From NCBI GenBank assembly GCA_902789225.1, contig CADANC010000001.1, forward strand, positions 124,001 to 188,000: a stretch of 64,000 nucleotides of DNA. The letters are read 5' to 3'. A program made the position numbers and the translations under genes. Positions 18,482-27,767 of this stretch are shown one piece after another; the stretch's first letter is position 1; each line of letters begins with the position of its first letter. Below the pieces are notes generated by a model. The model did no database searches. It worked only from the letters and a program-made list of their open reading frames with translations, and had not been told where the DNA came from. This DNA is from an uncultured Erysipelotrichaceae bacterium. GTDB taxonomy: Bacteria; Bacillota_I; Bacilli_A; RF39; UBA660.

Positions 18482-20577
18482 GAACCTCCACCACCGCACG
18501 AAGAGCATCCTCCACCACATGAAGAACATCCACTAGATCCTGATGATGAAGATGAAGGCACATATACAGAATCAGATAAACTATCATATATATCTATATT
18601 AGAATAATCAATATTACCCATATCAATAGCTGGATCAGGAATTTTTTCAAGTTTCTTTGCCCACTCTTTAGAAACTCCTAAAATATAGGCATAAGGTAAA
18701 ATCTCATAAAAATAATTTGGTTTTTGTTGAATCATCATATCTATCTTATCTTTTTCAGCTATCTCTATATAGTTTTTAAACCCTTTAATTTTAGCTTTTA
18801 TTTCTTCACCATAAGAATTCTTTCTCTTCATTAATATAGCAAAAATAAATATTACTATAATAGAAACAAAAGCAATTAAATATATAATGTTTAATTCAGG
18901 ATTTAAATCTTCAATAAAAGTAAATGCTAATCCCCATAAAAATGTACATATTAAGAACCCTATACTTGTAATTAACATATATTTATATGATATTAAATCG
19001 TTTATCTTATCATCAAATTTATCTCTAACATTTTCTTCTATTTCACTAAAGACACTATAGAACGAATGATTTTCAGAAAGAACAGTCTCATCTGAATCTT
19101 CAAAAAGAGCATCATAAACTAGTCTTTCATTATCACTCATTTTAGGCTTATCTTTAAATTCTTTTTGAGTAAGATTATTTTTGATTTCATCAAGTTGTTC
19201 TTTTGAATAGTTATCAATAGTATCACTTTCTATTCTTATGTATCCATTATCAACCAAATATTTTGAATCTTCATAAAAAGAGTCAAAATCAGATTTTACA
19301 ATATTTTCATTTACTCCATCTGAAAAATATTCGTTCATGATATTAGTAGAATTAATATGCTTATCAAAAAAAGGTGCTTTATAATCTTTTAATTTAACTA
19401 TCTTTACTTCACGTTTAATATATTTATTAACATCAGTAGAATTAGATTTAACAATAGTATAAATTTTATCATCATCATCATCAGATTCTATTATTTTTAT
19501 AAATCCTTTACTTGCCAATTCAATAATTAATGCTATAGTTAATTTCTTTCCAGTATCCTTTTTATATAAATAACCTATTTCAGCAGCATCTAATTCTTCT
19601 GGAGGGCCGAATTCAGTTATCTCAGGAACCTTTTCTAAATCTTTTCCATTTCTTATCCACATAAGGAATGAAATAATTGCAAATATAATACATACAATAC
19701 AAAGAATTAATGAAGTATTTCCATAAGTATTACTTTCATTTACAAAATATCCTTCCGGTAATTCTAAATCAATAGTTAATGATTTATACAGTTTATAATT
19801 TGGCGATAAATCAATATATATAACATTATCACTTACTCTATAATTAACATAAGAAGTAATATCATTATTCCTATATTTATCAGCAAAAAATTTAATTTTA
19901 TCTTGATAATTAAACTCTTTAGGTAAAGCAATTGTAACTGATGCATTTTTTATTTCAGTTCCCCAATAGTCACCAAATGCATGGAAAATGAATTCATCAA
20001 AGTTTTCATAAGGATCAGCACCCATATCATAAGTATAATGAATCTCATAATTATGAATACCTACTGGAAGAGTATAATCAGGATCCCCTATTTTTATTCT
20101 TTTCTTTCCATCAACTGTATCTACACTATATTCATCTTCAACCGCTTTTAAATTACTAATTTTAGATTCTCTTGATTGTGTTACTCCTTCTTTATTTGTA
20201 TATTCTAACCATGATGGAATAACTCTATAAATACCATGATGACCTCCTTCATAAAAATTAATTGCAATATTTTCTTTTACATCAATTACGTTAGATTCAT
20301 TTACATTCAAAACTACACTATATTGTTCTATTGTAAATCCATCTGCTGGAGTTGAACTACCATCTGACGATCTATCAGCTATATTAATTAAAAAAGCAAA
20401 ACCAAAAGCAAACATCAATACTATACCAAAAACTAATGATATAACACTCCACTTATGCAACTTACTATATTTACTATTTGATTTTCCAATATTTTTAAGA
20501 GCAATTGGAAAAACTATAAAAGATACAATAAATATAAAATAAAAAACTATACTAAAAAAATCTACAAACTCATCCAT
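18475..20577 (-). CDS. DUF2207 membrane protein with a CSSCGGG-repeat C-terminal tail
   Basis: 700 residues. Two N-terminal helices (about 8-30 and 43-68) flank a Lys-rich loop, followed by a DUF2207-type extracellular beta domain (about 80-285), a helix (about 290-310), a large soluble part (315-540) and two helices (about 545-600). Positive charges after helices 1, 3 and 5 place the last 100 residues in the cytosol. DUF2207 proteins usually end in Gly/Ser plus a terminal Trp; here the tail contains four Cys in two CSSCGGG units before GGSW. The gene overlaps the radical SAM gene (ATG inside the codons for the final Ser-Trp-stop). Role of the family is unknown. Confidence 0.85.
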   Translation of the reverse strand: MDEFVDFFSIVFYFIFIVSFIVFPIALKNIGKSNSKYSKLHKWSVISLVFGIVLMFAFGFAFLINIADRSSDGSSTPADGFTIEQYSVVLNVNESNVIDVKENIAINFYEGGHHGIYRVIPSWLEYTNKEGVTQSRESKISNLKAVEDEYSVDTVDGKKRIKIGDPDYTLPVGIHNYEIHYTYDMGADPYENFDEFIFHAFGDYWGTEIKNASVTIALPKEFNYQDKIKFFADKYRNNDITSYVNYRVSDNVIYIDLSPNYKLYKSLTIDLELPEGYFVNESNTYGNTSLILCIVCIIFAIISFLMWIRNGKDLEKVPEITEFGPPEELDAAEIGYLYKKDTGKKLTIALIIELASKGFIKIIESDDDDDKIYTIVKSNSTDVNKYIKREVKIVKLKDYKAPFFDKHINSTNIMNEYFSDGVNENIVKSDFDSFYEDSKYLVDNGYIRIESDTIDNYSKEQLDEIKNNLTQKEFKDKPKMSDNERLVYDALFEDSDETVLSENHSFYSVFSEIEENVRDKFDDKINDLISYKYMLITSIGFLICTFLWGLAFTFIEDLNPELNIIYLIAFVSIIVIFIFAILMKRKNSYGEEIKAKIKGFKNYIEIAEKDKIDMMIQQKPNYFYEILPYAYILGVSKEWAKKLEKIPDPAIDMGNIDYSNIDIYDSLSDSVYVPSSSSSGSSGCSSCGGGCSSCGGGGSW

Positions 20578-20647
20578 ATTTCACACTACCTTACCTATAT
20601 TCTATAAAAATTATAACATGTTTTTATTTTCCTTTAAATTTTTTTAC

Positions 20648-20674
20648 AAAAAAAAAAACACAATAGTGCTTTTT
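20648..20674 (-). terminator. Weak terminator after the YdcF-like gene
   Basis: A short CAC-AATA-GTG stem extended by A/T pairs, with a long T run on the minus strand. Confidence 0.4.
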
Positions 20675-20680
20675 TATAAT

Positions 20681-22153
20681 CTAATAAATATGAACAGATA
20701 AATAAACTAATAAAACCATTAGAAAAATAAACATTAATAAAATAAGAATAATTAATAAATGCTTTTTCTTCTCATAATATAAGGTTGCAATATATTCTCT
20801 AATAAAAGCATTAATCCAAAAATAAGATTTTGTCTTAGCACCCATTCCTTCTAATTTAATATTTAAACTAGTTGCTAATAAACCACTTCTAAAAACATGA
20901 TAATTAGTTGTAGAAAATGCAATCTTAGCATCTTTCTTTTTCATCAATTTATGAGAAAACTTAAAGTTTTCTAAAGTATTAGTAGATTTATCTTCCAAAA
21001 TAATATTCTTTTCTTTTATACCATTTTCTATCAAATAGTTTTTCATTGCTAAAGCCTCAGATATTATTTCATCACTTCCCTGTCCACCTGAAGGAATAAA
21101 AACAATATCTTTACCAGTTTCTTCTTTTTGCTTTGTAGCAAATTCAATAGCCCTATCTACTCTTCCTTTTAATAACTTAGTCAATTTACCATCTTTTTGT
21201 ATTTTACATCCTAAAATAATTACATAATCTTTATCATAGTTTGGATTATGCCTAGATGCTTTTAGTGATAATATTATTGTTCCAAGTAAAACACATTCTA
21301 AATAAGAAACTATTGCTAAAATAGATGATTTTAAAAATTGAACAACTCTAACAAATAACCCTTTTTCATTATGAATATCAAAAACTATAATATTACTACT
21401 ATGCATTAAACTTTCAATAAATCCAGGAACTATAGTTAAAAAGCAAAAGAATAATCCTAACATAATTCCTAATGTATTACGTAGATTAAATCCCTCTTTT
21501 TTAATTAAAATAATATTACTAATTGTTACAAAAATAGATACAATAAAACAAATAGGCAATAAAATAAAAGAGAAAAAGTCAAAAGAATTAATAAATCTTT
21601 CTATATTACCAATTAATCCATCATTATTAATAATAGCAAAAATATTTTGTAACATAATTATCGATAAAAATATAATTAATCCTAGATATAAAACATTTTT
21701 ATATTGATATACATTATTCTTTAAACTAATTTGATATCTTCTTATTAACGTTAATAAAAACATAAGAATACATATAACTATATATATAGGTATAACAATA
21801 TCATATTTAGTTTTACCAAAATAACTACCTTCTGTAATAAGCCCAAAAGAATGAACATATACAACACGAGAATATAACAAATTACTATCATCTTTATTTT
21901 TAATATCTATAAACGCTCTTCCCTTATTAACAGATTCTATTTCAAATACAATTTCATTATCCACAATTTTTTTATTATTAATTTTTATTACTTCATTTTC
22001 TTGCTCAATAATAAAATCATAATCTTCTAATTTAGTACCACTATTATATAAATCTTGCCTAATAGTATATTTATTTCCACCTATAAATAAAATCATAATA
22101 GAAACAATAGCTAATAAAAACAAAACAGAAAAATAAATTAATCTTTTTTTCAT
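20681..22153 (-). CDS. YdcF/SanA-like (DUF218) protein with an N-terminal membrane domain
   Basis: 490 residues. Residues 1-300 contain an initial helix, a beta-rich extracytoplasmic part (about 30-115) and roughly six further helices. The DUF218 domain starts at YVIILGCKIQKDGKL (about 310), continues with FIPSGGQGSDE and NTLENFKFS, and ends at TNYHVFRSG, the recognised pattern of YdcF/SanA/ElyC proteins linked to envelope integrity. A last helix (about 465-485) ends the chain. RBS GGGAG. It is a single gene. Biochemical function of the family is unclear. Confidence 0.85.
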   Translation of the reverse strand: MKKRLIYFSVLFLLAIVSIMILFIGGNKYTIRQDLYNSGTKLEDYDFIIEQENEVIKINNKKIVDNEIVFEIESVNKGRAFIDIKNKDDSNLLYSRVVYVHSFGLITEGSYFGKTKYDIVIPIYIVICILMFLLTLIRRYQISLKNNVYQYKNVLYLGLIIFLSIIMLQNIFAIINNDGLIGNIERFINSFDFFSFILLPICFIVSIFVTISNIILIKKEGFNLRNTLGIMLGLFFCFLTIVPGFIESLMHSSNIIVFDIHNEKGLFVRVVQFLKSSILAIVSYLECVLLGTIILSLKASRHNPNYDKDYVIILGCKIQKDGKLTKLLKGRVDRAIEFATKQKEETGKDIVFIPSGGQGSDEIISEALAMKNYLIENGIKEKNIILEDKSTNTLENFKFSHKLMKKKDAKIAFSTTNYHVFRSGLLATSLNIKLEGMGAKTKSYFWINAFIREYIATLYYEKKKHLLIILILLMFIFLMVLLVYLSVHIY

Positions 22154-22230
22154 ATAGTTACTCCCAAAACTTAAATTAATTATATCATTAAAAGGATTAA
22201 AAAAATATATTCAAATAAAGCCTAATACTT

Positions 22231-22259
22231 TTGACATATAAAGCAAAATATGGTATAAT
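22231..22259 (+). promoter_or_regulatory. Consensus promoter of the sortase-like gene
   Basis: TTGACA (22231-22236), 17-bp spacer with a TG at its end region, TATAAT (22254-22259); both boxes match consensus fully. Confidence 0.85.
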
Positions 22260-22285
22260 ATGGCGCAATTAAGGGGTATTAGGTT

Positions 22286-22972
22286 ATGAATAATAAAAAG
22301 AGATTATTTTTATGTGTATCAAAAATGTTTATATGTATATTAAGTGTTATAATATCAACTACTTTAATAGAATCAAAAGGATACACAATAAAAACAGAAT
22401 TAATCAATGAAAAATTATTACCAACAGAACAATTAGTAAAAAAAGAAGAAATAGTAGAAGAACAACCTGTAGAAATAGTTAAAGAAACTCCTCAAAAGGA
22501 AGTTGTTGCTGTAGAAACTAATTATCAACCACCTGTACAAACAGATCCAATTACAAATATAAGAAATGATAATGCTTATACAGGAACTTATGGTAGATTA
22601 TATGTATCATATTATAATGTAGCTTTATATGACTATAATGTTAATACTACATCAGATTTAACTCTACAAACTATAGTAGATAATCAAGATAGTGCTGCTT
22701 ATTACTATAATGGAGGAAAAAAAGTAATAGCAGACCACAATTATCAAGGATTTAGAGTATTAATAAACTTAAACGTTGGAGATAAAGCATATATAAAATT
22801 AAATGACGGATCAATAATAACTTATAGACTAATTTACAAGTCAAAAGGATACAATACAGGACCAGATTTAATTGACATAAATAACAATTCATTCTATGAT
22901 ATGAATTCAGATATAATAATGTATACATGTTATGAAGACGGAATAATGGGTACCCTTTGGGTATTAGAATAA
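22286..22972 (+). CDS. Sortase-like exported protein
   Basis: 228 residues. One N-terminal helix (about 7-27), a Glu/Pro-rich stalk (about 45-85) and a beta-rich C-terminal domain from YTGTYGRLYV. The His in VIADHNYQGF and the Cys in IIMYTCYED are 64 residues apart, exactly the spacing between catalytic His120 and Cys184 of S. aureus SrtA, and YTC matches the TLxTC motif. The catalytic Arg expected about 13 residues after Cys is not there; the chain ends WVLE. It may be a divergent or inactive sortase. The adhesin ending in VPDTN at 3883 is a possible substrate. Strong own promoter; not in an operon. Confidence 0.65.
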   Translation: MNNKKRLFLCVSKMFICILSVIISTTLIESKGYTIKTELINEKLLPTEQLVKKEEIVEEQPVEIVKETPQKEVVAVETNYQPPVQTDPITNIRNDNAYTGTYGRLYVSYYNVALYDYNVNTTSDLTLQTIVDNQDSAAYYYNGGKKVIADHNYQGFRVLINLNVGDKAYIKLNDGSIITYRLIYKSKGYNTGPDLIDINNNSFYDMNSDIIMYTCYEDGIMGTLWVLE

Positions 22973-22997
22973 AAACTAGTAAACTACTAGTTTTTTT
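22971..22997 (+). terminator. Terminator of the sortase-like gene
   Basis: AAACTAGTA/TACTAGTTT hairpin followed by T residues. Confidence 0.85.
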
Positions 22998-23068
22998 GTG
23001 TCAACAAACACCTATTTAAACTCAAAATATTATATAATTAATTTAAGATGAAAGTATGAGGTGATAGA

Positions 23069-24529
23069 ATGAAAAAAGGATTCGATAATAAAAAATATTT
23101 AAAAATACAAAGCGAAAAAATAAGAGAAAGATTTAAATTATTTGATAAGTTGTATTTAGAAATAGGTGGAAAATTATTTGATGATTCTCATGCTACTAGA
23201 GTATTACCTGGATTTCAAAAAGATTCTAAAATACAAATGTTTAAAGAACTTAAAGATGATTTAGAAATTATTTTTTGTATTAATGCAAATGACATAGAAA
23301 GAAACAAAATAAGAGGAGAATACGGAAATACATATGACAACGAAGTATTAAAACTAATTAAATATTCTAATGAGATGGGATTCTCAGTAAATAGTGTTGT
23401 TATAACTTTATATAAAAACCAAGTAAATGCAGATAAATTTATAAATAAACTAAATAGAAATGGTATAAAGACATATATTCATACATTTACAAAAGGTTAC
23501 CCTACTGATGTAGAAACTATAGTAAGTGAAGAAGGTTATGGTGCAAATCCATATATTGAAACATCTAAAAAATTAATTCTAGTAAATGCCCCAGGTCCTG
23601 GTTCAGGAAAACTAGCAACATGTCTATCACAACTTTATCACGAAAATAAACGAGGAATTAATGCAGGATATGCAAAATTTGAAACCTTCCCTGTATGGAA
23701 CTTACCTTTAAAACACCCAGTTAATTTAGCATATGAAGCCGCAACTGCTGATTTAAAAGACGTAAATATGATAGATCCATTCCATTTAGAATGTTACAAT
23801 CAAAAAGCAGTTAATTATAATAGAGATATAGAACTATTTCCTGTATTAAAAGCAATACTAAATAAAATATCTGAAACAGACATCTATAAATCTCCAACTG
23901 ATATGGGAGTTAATATGTTAGGATATTGTATTACTAATAATGAAGTAGTAGAAGAAGCTGCTAAAAAAGAAATAGTAAGAAGATATTATAATGAATTAAT
24001 GAACTACAAATTAGGTTTAAGTGATGAAGATGCATATCAAAAAATAAAACTTTTAATGAACGAATTAAATATAGATGAAAATTACTTAGATGTTACAAAA
24101 AGTGCATTAGAAAAAAGTGAAAAAGAAAACTTACCTGTAATAGCTCTAAAAATTAATAAAAAAATCATTACAGGAAAACAAACAGATATACTAACTCCAG
24201 CAGCAAGCGTAATACTAAATGCAATTAAATATTTAAGTAAGATTCCTGATGATATTAAATTACTATCACCTAGTCTATTAAAACCAATGCAAGAGTTAAA
24301 AGGACACATGAATGATGATAGAAGACTAAACCTAACAGAAACACTTATTGCATTAGGTATTTGCTCAGCAACAAACGATATGATAAAAAAAGCATTATCT
24401 AATATTTCTAATTTAAACGGATGTGATGCTCACGCTACATATATTGTTACTAATGGAGATAAAACATCATTAAAAAAATTAAATATAAATCTTACTTGTG
24501 AAAGTAATTATAAAGATTATTTAGAATAA
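23069..24529 (+). CDS. DUF1846 family protein
   Basis: 486 residues, close to the roughly 500 of the family. The sequence shows DUF1846 landmarks: the start KKGFDNKKYLKIQSEKI, FGGKLFDD-like LEIGGKLFDDSHATRVLPG, VNAPGPGSGKLATCLSQLYHE and YAKFETFPVWNLPLKHPVN. DUF1846 proteins are cytosolic, widespread in Firmicutes, and have no agreed biochemical role despite solved structures. The GPGSGK segment resembles a nucleotide-binding loop but is not proven to be one. RBS GAGGTGAT. Monocistronic, with a terminator shared with convergent argH. Confidence 0.92.
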   Translation: MKKGFDNKKYLKIQSEKIRERFKLFDKLYLEIGGKLFDDSHATRVLPGFQKDSKIQMFKELKDDLEIIFCINANDIERNKIRGEYGNTYDNEVLKLIKYSNEMGFSVNSVVITLYKNQVNADKFINKLNRNGIKTYIHTFTKGYPTDVETIVSEEGYGANPYIETSKKLILVNAPGPGSGKLATCLSQLYHENKRGINAGYAKFETFPVWNLPLKHPVNLAYEAATADLKDVNMIDPFHLECYNQKAVNYNRDIELFPVLKAILNKISETDIYKSPTDMGVNMLGYCITNNEVVEEAAKKEIVRRYYNELMNYKLGLSDEDAYQKIKLLMNELNIDENYLDVTKSALEKSEKENLPVIALKINKKIITGKQTDILTPAASVILNAIKYLSKIPDDIKLLSPSLLKPMQELKGHMNDDRRLNLTETLIALGICSATNDMIKKALSNISNLNGCDAHATYIVTNGDKTSLKKLNINLTCESNYKDYLE

Positions 24530-24556
24530 AAAAGATGATTAATAATCATCTTTTTA
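24527..24556. terminator. Bidirectional terminator
   Basis: AAAGATGATT/AATCATCTTT hairpin with flanking A and T runs between convergent genes. Confidence 0.85.
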
Positions 24557-25930
24557 TATTTTAGAAAGTTCTTTTTCTACAATTTCTATATGCTTTTTAA
24601 CCGTATCAGGTGCAGGTCCACCAATAGTATTTTTACTATTAACTATATTAACTAAATCTATAGAATCATATAAATCATTTTCAAATTCATTTGAAAAACT
24701 CTTATATTCTTCTATTTCTAAATCATTTAAAGATTTACCATTTTTTATAGAATAGGAAACAATCTGTCCAACCAATTTATATGCATCTCTAAAAGGCATT
24801 CCTTTCTTAGTCAAATAATCAGCCAAATCAGTAGCATTAATAAATCCCTTCTTAGCAGCTTCAAGCATCTTTTCTTTATTAAATTTAATTGAATCTAACA
24901 TAGGAACAATTACTTTTAAACATAATTTAACTGTATCTATAGAATCAAATAAACATTCTTTATCTTCTTGCATGTCTTTATTATATGCTAAAGGAAGACC
25001 TTTCATAACAGTAAGTAAATTCATCAAATTACCATAAACTCTTCCAGTTTTACCACGAATTAATTCGCAAATATCAGGATTCTTTTTTTGGGGCATAATT
25101 GATGATCCAGTAGAAAAAGCATCATCTAATTCAACAAATTTAAATTCATTAGAAGAAAAAATTATTATTTCTTCTGAAAATCTAGATAAATGCATCATAA
25201 TAATAGAAATATCATTTAATAATTCTATAGCGAAATCTCTATCAGAAACTCCATCTAAACTATTAAGAGTTGGACTATCAAACTCTAATAGTTTAGTAGT
25301 TATTAATCTATCAGTATCATATGATGTAGCAGCTAATGCACAACTTCCCAATGGATTAACATTAAGTCTTTTATAAGTATCATTTAATCTAGAAATATCT
25401 CTTCTAAACATCTCAGTATAAGCCATTAAATAATGAGCAATAGTTGAAGGTTGTGCATCTTGCATATGAGTAAAAACAGGCATAATAGTAATTATGTTAT
25501 TCTTACTAATTTTAATTAATTCTTTTATTAAATCAATTAATAACTTTTTTATATTAATAATTTCTTCTCTTAAGAATAACTTAATATCAACAGCAACCTG
25601 ATCATTTCTACTCCTAGCAGTATGAACCATTTTACCAGCATCACCTATTCTATTAGTTAATTCTTCTTCTATAAACATATGAATATCTTCTTTAGATAGA
25701 TCAATTTCAAGTTTTCCACTTTCAATATCAGATAATATTTCTTTTAATCCATTAATTATTTTTTTACTATTATCTTTAGAAATAATTCCACACTCACCCA
25801 ACATAGTAGCATGAGCAATACTTCCTCTAATATCCTCTTTATATAATCTTTTATCAATTTTAATTGATGAATTAATTTCATTAGTTAATTCATTCTCTTC
25901 TTTTTCAAATCTTCCTGCCCACATAGGCAT
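24554..25930 (-). CDS. argH: Argininosuccinate lyase
   Basis: 458 residues from the ATG at 25930 (MPMWAGRF), chosen because GGAGGGG lies 6 nt upstream. The family signature GSSIMPQKKNPD (catalytic Ser loop), HTARSRNDQVA and THMQDAQPST are all present. The enzyme splits argininosuccinate into arginine and fumarate, the last step of arginine synthesis. No argG or other arg gene lies in the window. Expression is controlled by the T-box leader directly upstream, which has an AGA specifier, so transcription should continue when tRNA-Arg is uncharged. Confidence 0.96.
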   Translation of the reverse strand: MPMWAGRFEKEENELTNEINSSIKIDKRLYKEDIRGSIAHATMLGECGIISKDNSKKIINGLKEILSDIESGKLEIDLSKEDIHMFIEEELTNRIGDAGKMVHTARSRNDQVAVDIKLFLREEIINIKKLLIDLIKELIKISKNNIITIMPVFTHMQDAQPSTIAHYLMAYTEMFRRDISRLNDTYKRLNVNPLGSCALAATSYDTDRLITTKLLEFDSPTLNSLDGVSDRDFAIELLNDISIIMMHLSRFSEEIIIFSSNEFKFVELDDAFSTGSSIMPQKKNPDICELIRGKTGRVYGNLMNLLTVMKGLPLAYNKDMQEDKECLFDSIDTVKLCLKVIVPMLDSIKFNKEKMLEAAKKGFINATDLADYLTKKGMPFRDAYKLVGQIVSYSIKNGKSLNDLEIEEYKSFSNEFENDLYDSIDLVNIVNSKNTIGGPAPDTVKKHIEIVEKELSKI

Positions 25931-26144
25931 ATTAATCCCCTCCTTCAATAAAAAAGTGGCCTTACACTAGAGACGAACTACTCGCGGTACCACTCTAATT
26001 GCATAAAGCCACTTTTAATCTTTAACGTAATTACACGAACAAAACTCAACAAAGCTCTATTAAACTATTACTTATTGTCTAGCTTCCACCATCCTAAACT
26101 CTCTATAAACTTATAATAATTATTTTCTTTGCTTCTTCGTTTTC
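25931..26144 (-). promoter_or_regulatory. T-box leader (tRNA-Arg, AGA specifier) controlling argH
   Basis: The conserved T-box sequence AGAGTGGTACCGCGAG sits at 25981-25996. Stem I can be drawn: base ACGAA/TTCGT, then CAAAG/CTTTG, an internal specifier loop, and AATTATTAT/GTAATAGTT above it. The 3' strand of that loop reads TAAT-AGA-G, placing an arginine AGA specifier at 26056-26058. The 3' part forms a terminator (see 25950-26016) that competes with the antiterminator. T-boxes bind uncharged tRNA and then permit read-through; an Arg specificity fits the argH target. Confidence 0.9.
25950..26016 (-). terminator. Conditional terminator of the argH T-box
   Basis: AAAAGTGGC with TTTA pairs with TAAG and GCCACTTTT (arms 26004-26016 and 25950-25964) and is followed by T residues. 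The T-box sequence is within the loop, so the antiterminator excludes this hairpin. Confidence 0.85.
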
Positions 26145-26150
26145 TATAAG

Positions 26151-26179
26151 ATTTTAATACTTTTATTAATTTTTGTCAA
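26151..26179 (-). promoter_or_regulatory. Promoter of the argH T-box transcript
   Basis: TTGACA (26174-26179), 17-bp spacer, TAAAAT (26151-26156). The TGA of the -35 box is the stop codon of the preceding gene. Confidence 0.85.
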
Positions 26180-26976
26180 ATTTTGTGAGGTTTATCAATT
26201 GTATTTTTTCTCTCACAAACAATTTCTAAATTACTATTAAATATTGTTGCATTAGGAAATAAATCACTTAATTTTTTATTTTCTTCGTCACTAAAATTAT
26301 TATTCTTTATACATACTCCATTAACTAAACTTGAAGGAATTCCTCCAACTATAGCAGACCAATAATTAAATTTACTATCATAATCAGATCTCATCATAGC
26401 ACCAGCTGGAGAAAGTGGTTCAATTAATTTATCAAACAATTCTATTTCATCACTTGTATATATTTCACTTAATTTAGATGGATCAGTCTTTTTAATATTT
26501 TCATATTCAAAATAATCTAAATGTAATAATTTTTTCATAACAGGATTTTGATCATCAAAAAATAATAAGACATTTCTTCCAATATTTAATCTACTCCTAT
26601 TATCTTCTGCCAAATCCCCTTTATAAGGATAATTATCATCTTTCATTCTAGAAATAAATACACAAAATCTTCCTTCTAATTCACTTTCTAAAACACCAAA
26701 CCATTCACTAGCAAGTACCCCATGAGCTGATATACTTTCAAGATTTTCAAATTCTGGAGAACATCTATGATTTAACATTCCAGGAACAATTAAAACATGA
26801 TCATTTCCATCATGAGGAATTTCATTCACTTCACCAACTTGACTTTCTAAACTGTAATAAGTATCTTCAATGTATTTTATTAATCTATTTTTTTCCTCAT
26901 CATTAGTCCAGTCCCATCCACTTAAATTAGTAAATTCAGTTTCAGTTGGTTCTAAATTAGCACCTCTAATAATCAT
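26176..26976 (-). CDS. Conserved hypothetical protein
   Basis: 266 residues, cytosolic, no signal peptide or membrane segment. I do not recognise the family. Distinct segments are SISAHGVLASEWFG (about 82-95) followed by EGRFCVFISRM, and FNYWSAIVGGIPSSLVNGVCI near 205-225. The pattern of a short ligand-like loop (HGVL) and a following strand resembles ADP-ribosyltransferase-like folds, but that is only an impression. RBS GGAGG. The stop codon is embedded in the argH promoter. The gene begins 15 nt after the thioredoxin-like lipoprotein ends on the downstream side, with no shared direction break, so co-transcription with it is possible. Confidence 0.6.
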   Translation of the reverse strand: MIIRGANLEPTETEFTNLSGWDWTNDEEKNRLIKYIEDTYYSLESQVGEVNEIPHDGNDHVLIVPGMLNHRCSPEFENLESISAHGVLASEWFGVLESELEGRFCVFISRMKDDNYPYKGDLAEDNRSRLNIGRNVLLFFDDQNPVMKKLLHLDYFEYENIKKTDPSKLSEIYTSDEIELFDKLIEPLSPAGAMMRSDYDSKFNYWSAIVGGIPSSLVNGVCIKNNNFSDEENKKLSDLFPNATIFNSNLEIVCERKNTIDKPHKI

Positions 26977-26991
26977 AAAGTACCTCCTACT

Positions 26992-27684
26992 CTAGCAACC
27001 CTCTTTACTACATTGAGTTGAGTTATCAAAAAACTCTTTAAATAATTTTTCTTCATCATCAAGTATTTCATCACTTAATTCTTCGAAAGCATCTTTTTGT
27101 TTATCAGAAATACCCTCAGTCATTTTAACTGCTTTACCATTATTAACATATATAAAGTTAGGAGCATAAATTCTCTTTTCACCAACTTTAACTTCTTTTT
27201 TATTATTATCAGTTAAAGTATAATCACTTAATAAACTATCAAATTCTTTTAATAATTTATTATAAGTATCAGTACCATCACTTACTTTTTCTACTTTTCC
27301 TTTATCATCTAATTTATATTTATCTCTTAATATTTCATTAAAATCATCATCCCAAATAGAAACATAATATATTTTATCAACATCATAGTCTTTAGATACT
27401 TTTATTGCTTTTTCAATTACACTTCTACACCAAGGACATTTTTTATCTCCAAAATAAACATAGAATGTTTCATCATTTTCAATCATTTCTATTATCTTTT
27501 CAGCATCAACTTCAACAAAAGGATTATCTTTATCAATAGATACTTCTCTATATTTATTTTCACCTATCTCTTTTCCATTAATACCTTCATAATCTTCTTT
27601 AAATTTAATAGCATCTTTATTAGAACATCCACTAAATAAAAAAATTCCTATTAATATAATAATAACTAATCTAATTTTCTTCAT
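26992..27684 (-). CDS. Thioredoxin-like lipoprotein
   Basis: 230 residues. The signal peptide ends in the lipobox LFSGC (lipidated Cys about 20), so the protein is anchored outside the membrane. A thioredoxin-like domain has the active site KKCPWCRS (about 82-89) with the strand FYVYFGDK before it, and the later IYAPNFIYV supplies the cis-Pro-like segment. A second Cys pair, CSKEGC, is at the very C-terminus. It probably acts in disulfide exchange at the cell surface. The gene directly precedes the unknown protein at 26176 (15-nt gap), same strand. Confidence 0.8.
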   Translation of the reverse strand: MKKIRLVIIILIGIFLFSGCSNKDAIKFKEDYEGINGKEIGENKYREVSIDKDNPFVEVDAEKIIEMIENDETFYVYFGDKKCPWCRSVIEKAIKVSKDYDVDKIYYVSIWDDDFNEILRDKYKLDDKGKVEKVSDGTDTYNKLLKEFDSLLSDYTLTDNNKKEVKVGEKRIYAPNFIYVNNGKAVKMTEGISDKQKDAFEELSDEILDDEEKLFKEFFDNSTQCSKEGC

Positions 27685-27741
27685 AACATCGCCTCTAGTT
27701 ACAATTATATAAAAAAAAGCAAATTATTACAATTTTTTATA

Positions 27742-27767
27742 TAAAAAAGAAGAATTTAAATTCTTCT
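27742..27767 (-). terminator. Terminator of rubredoxin
   Basis: The palindrome AGAAGAATTTAAATTCTTCT (27748-27767) overlaps the stop codon and is followed by T residues on the minus strand. Confidence 0.8.

Noticed and set aside
22286-22972. Calling the sortase-like gene a definite class A or B sortase
   Set aside because: Cys and His spacing fit, but no catalytic Arg can be seen, so only a sortase-like call is supported.
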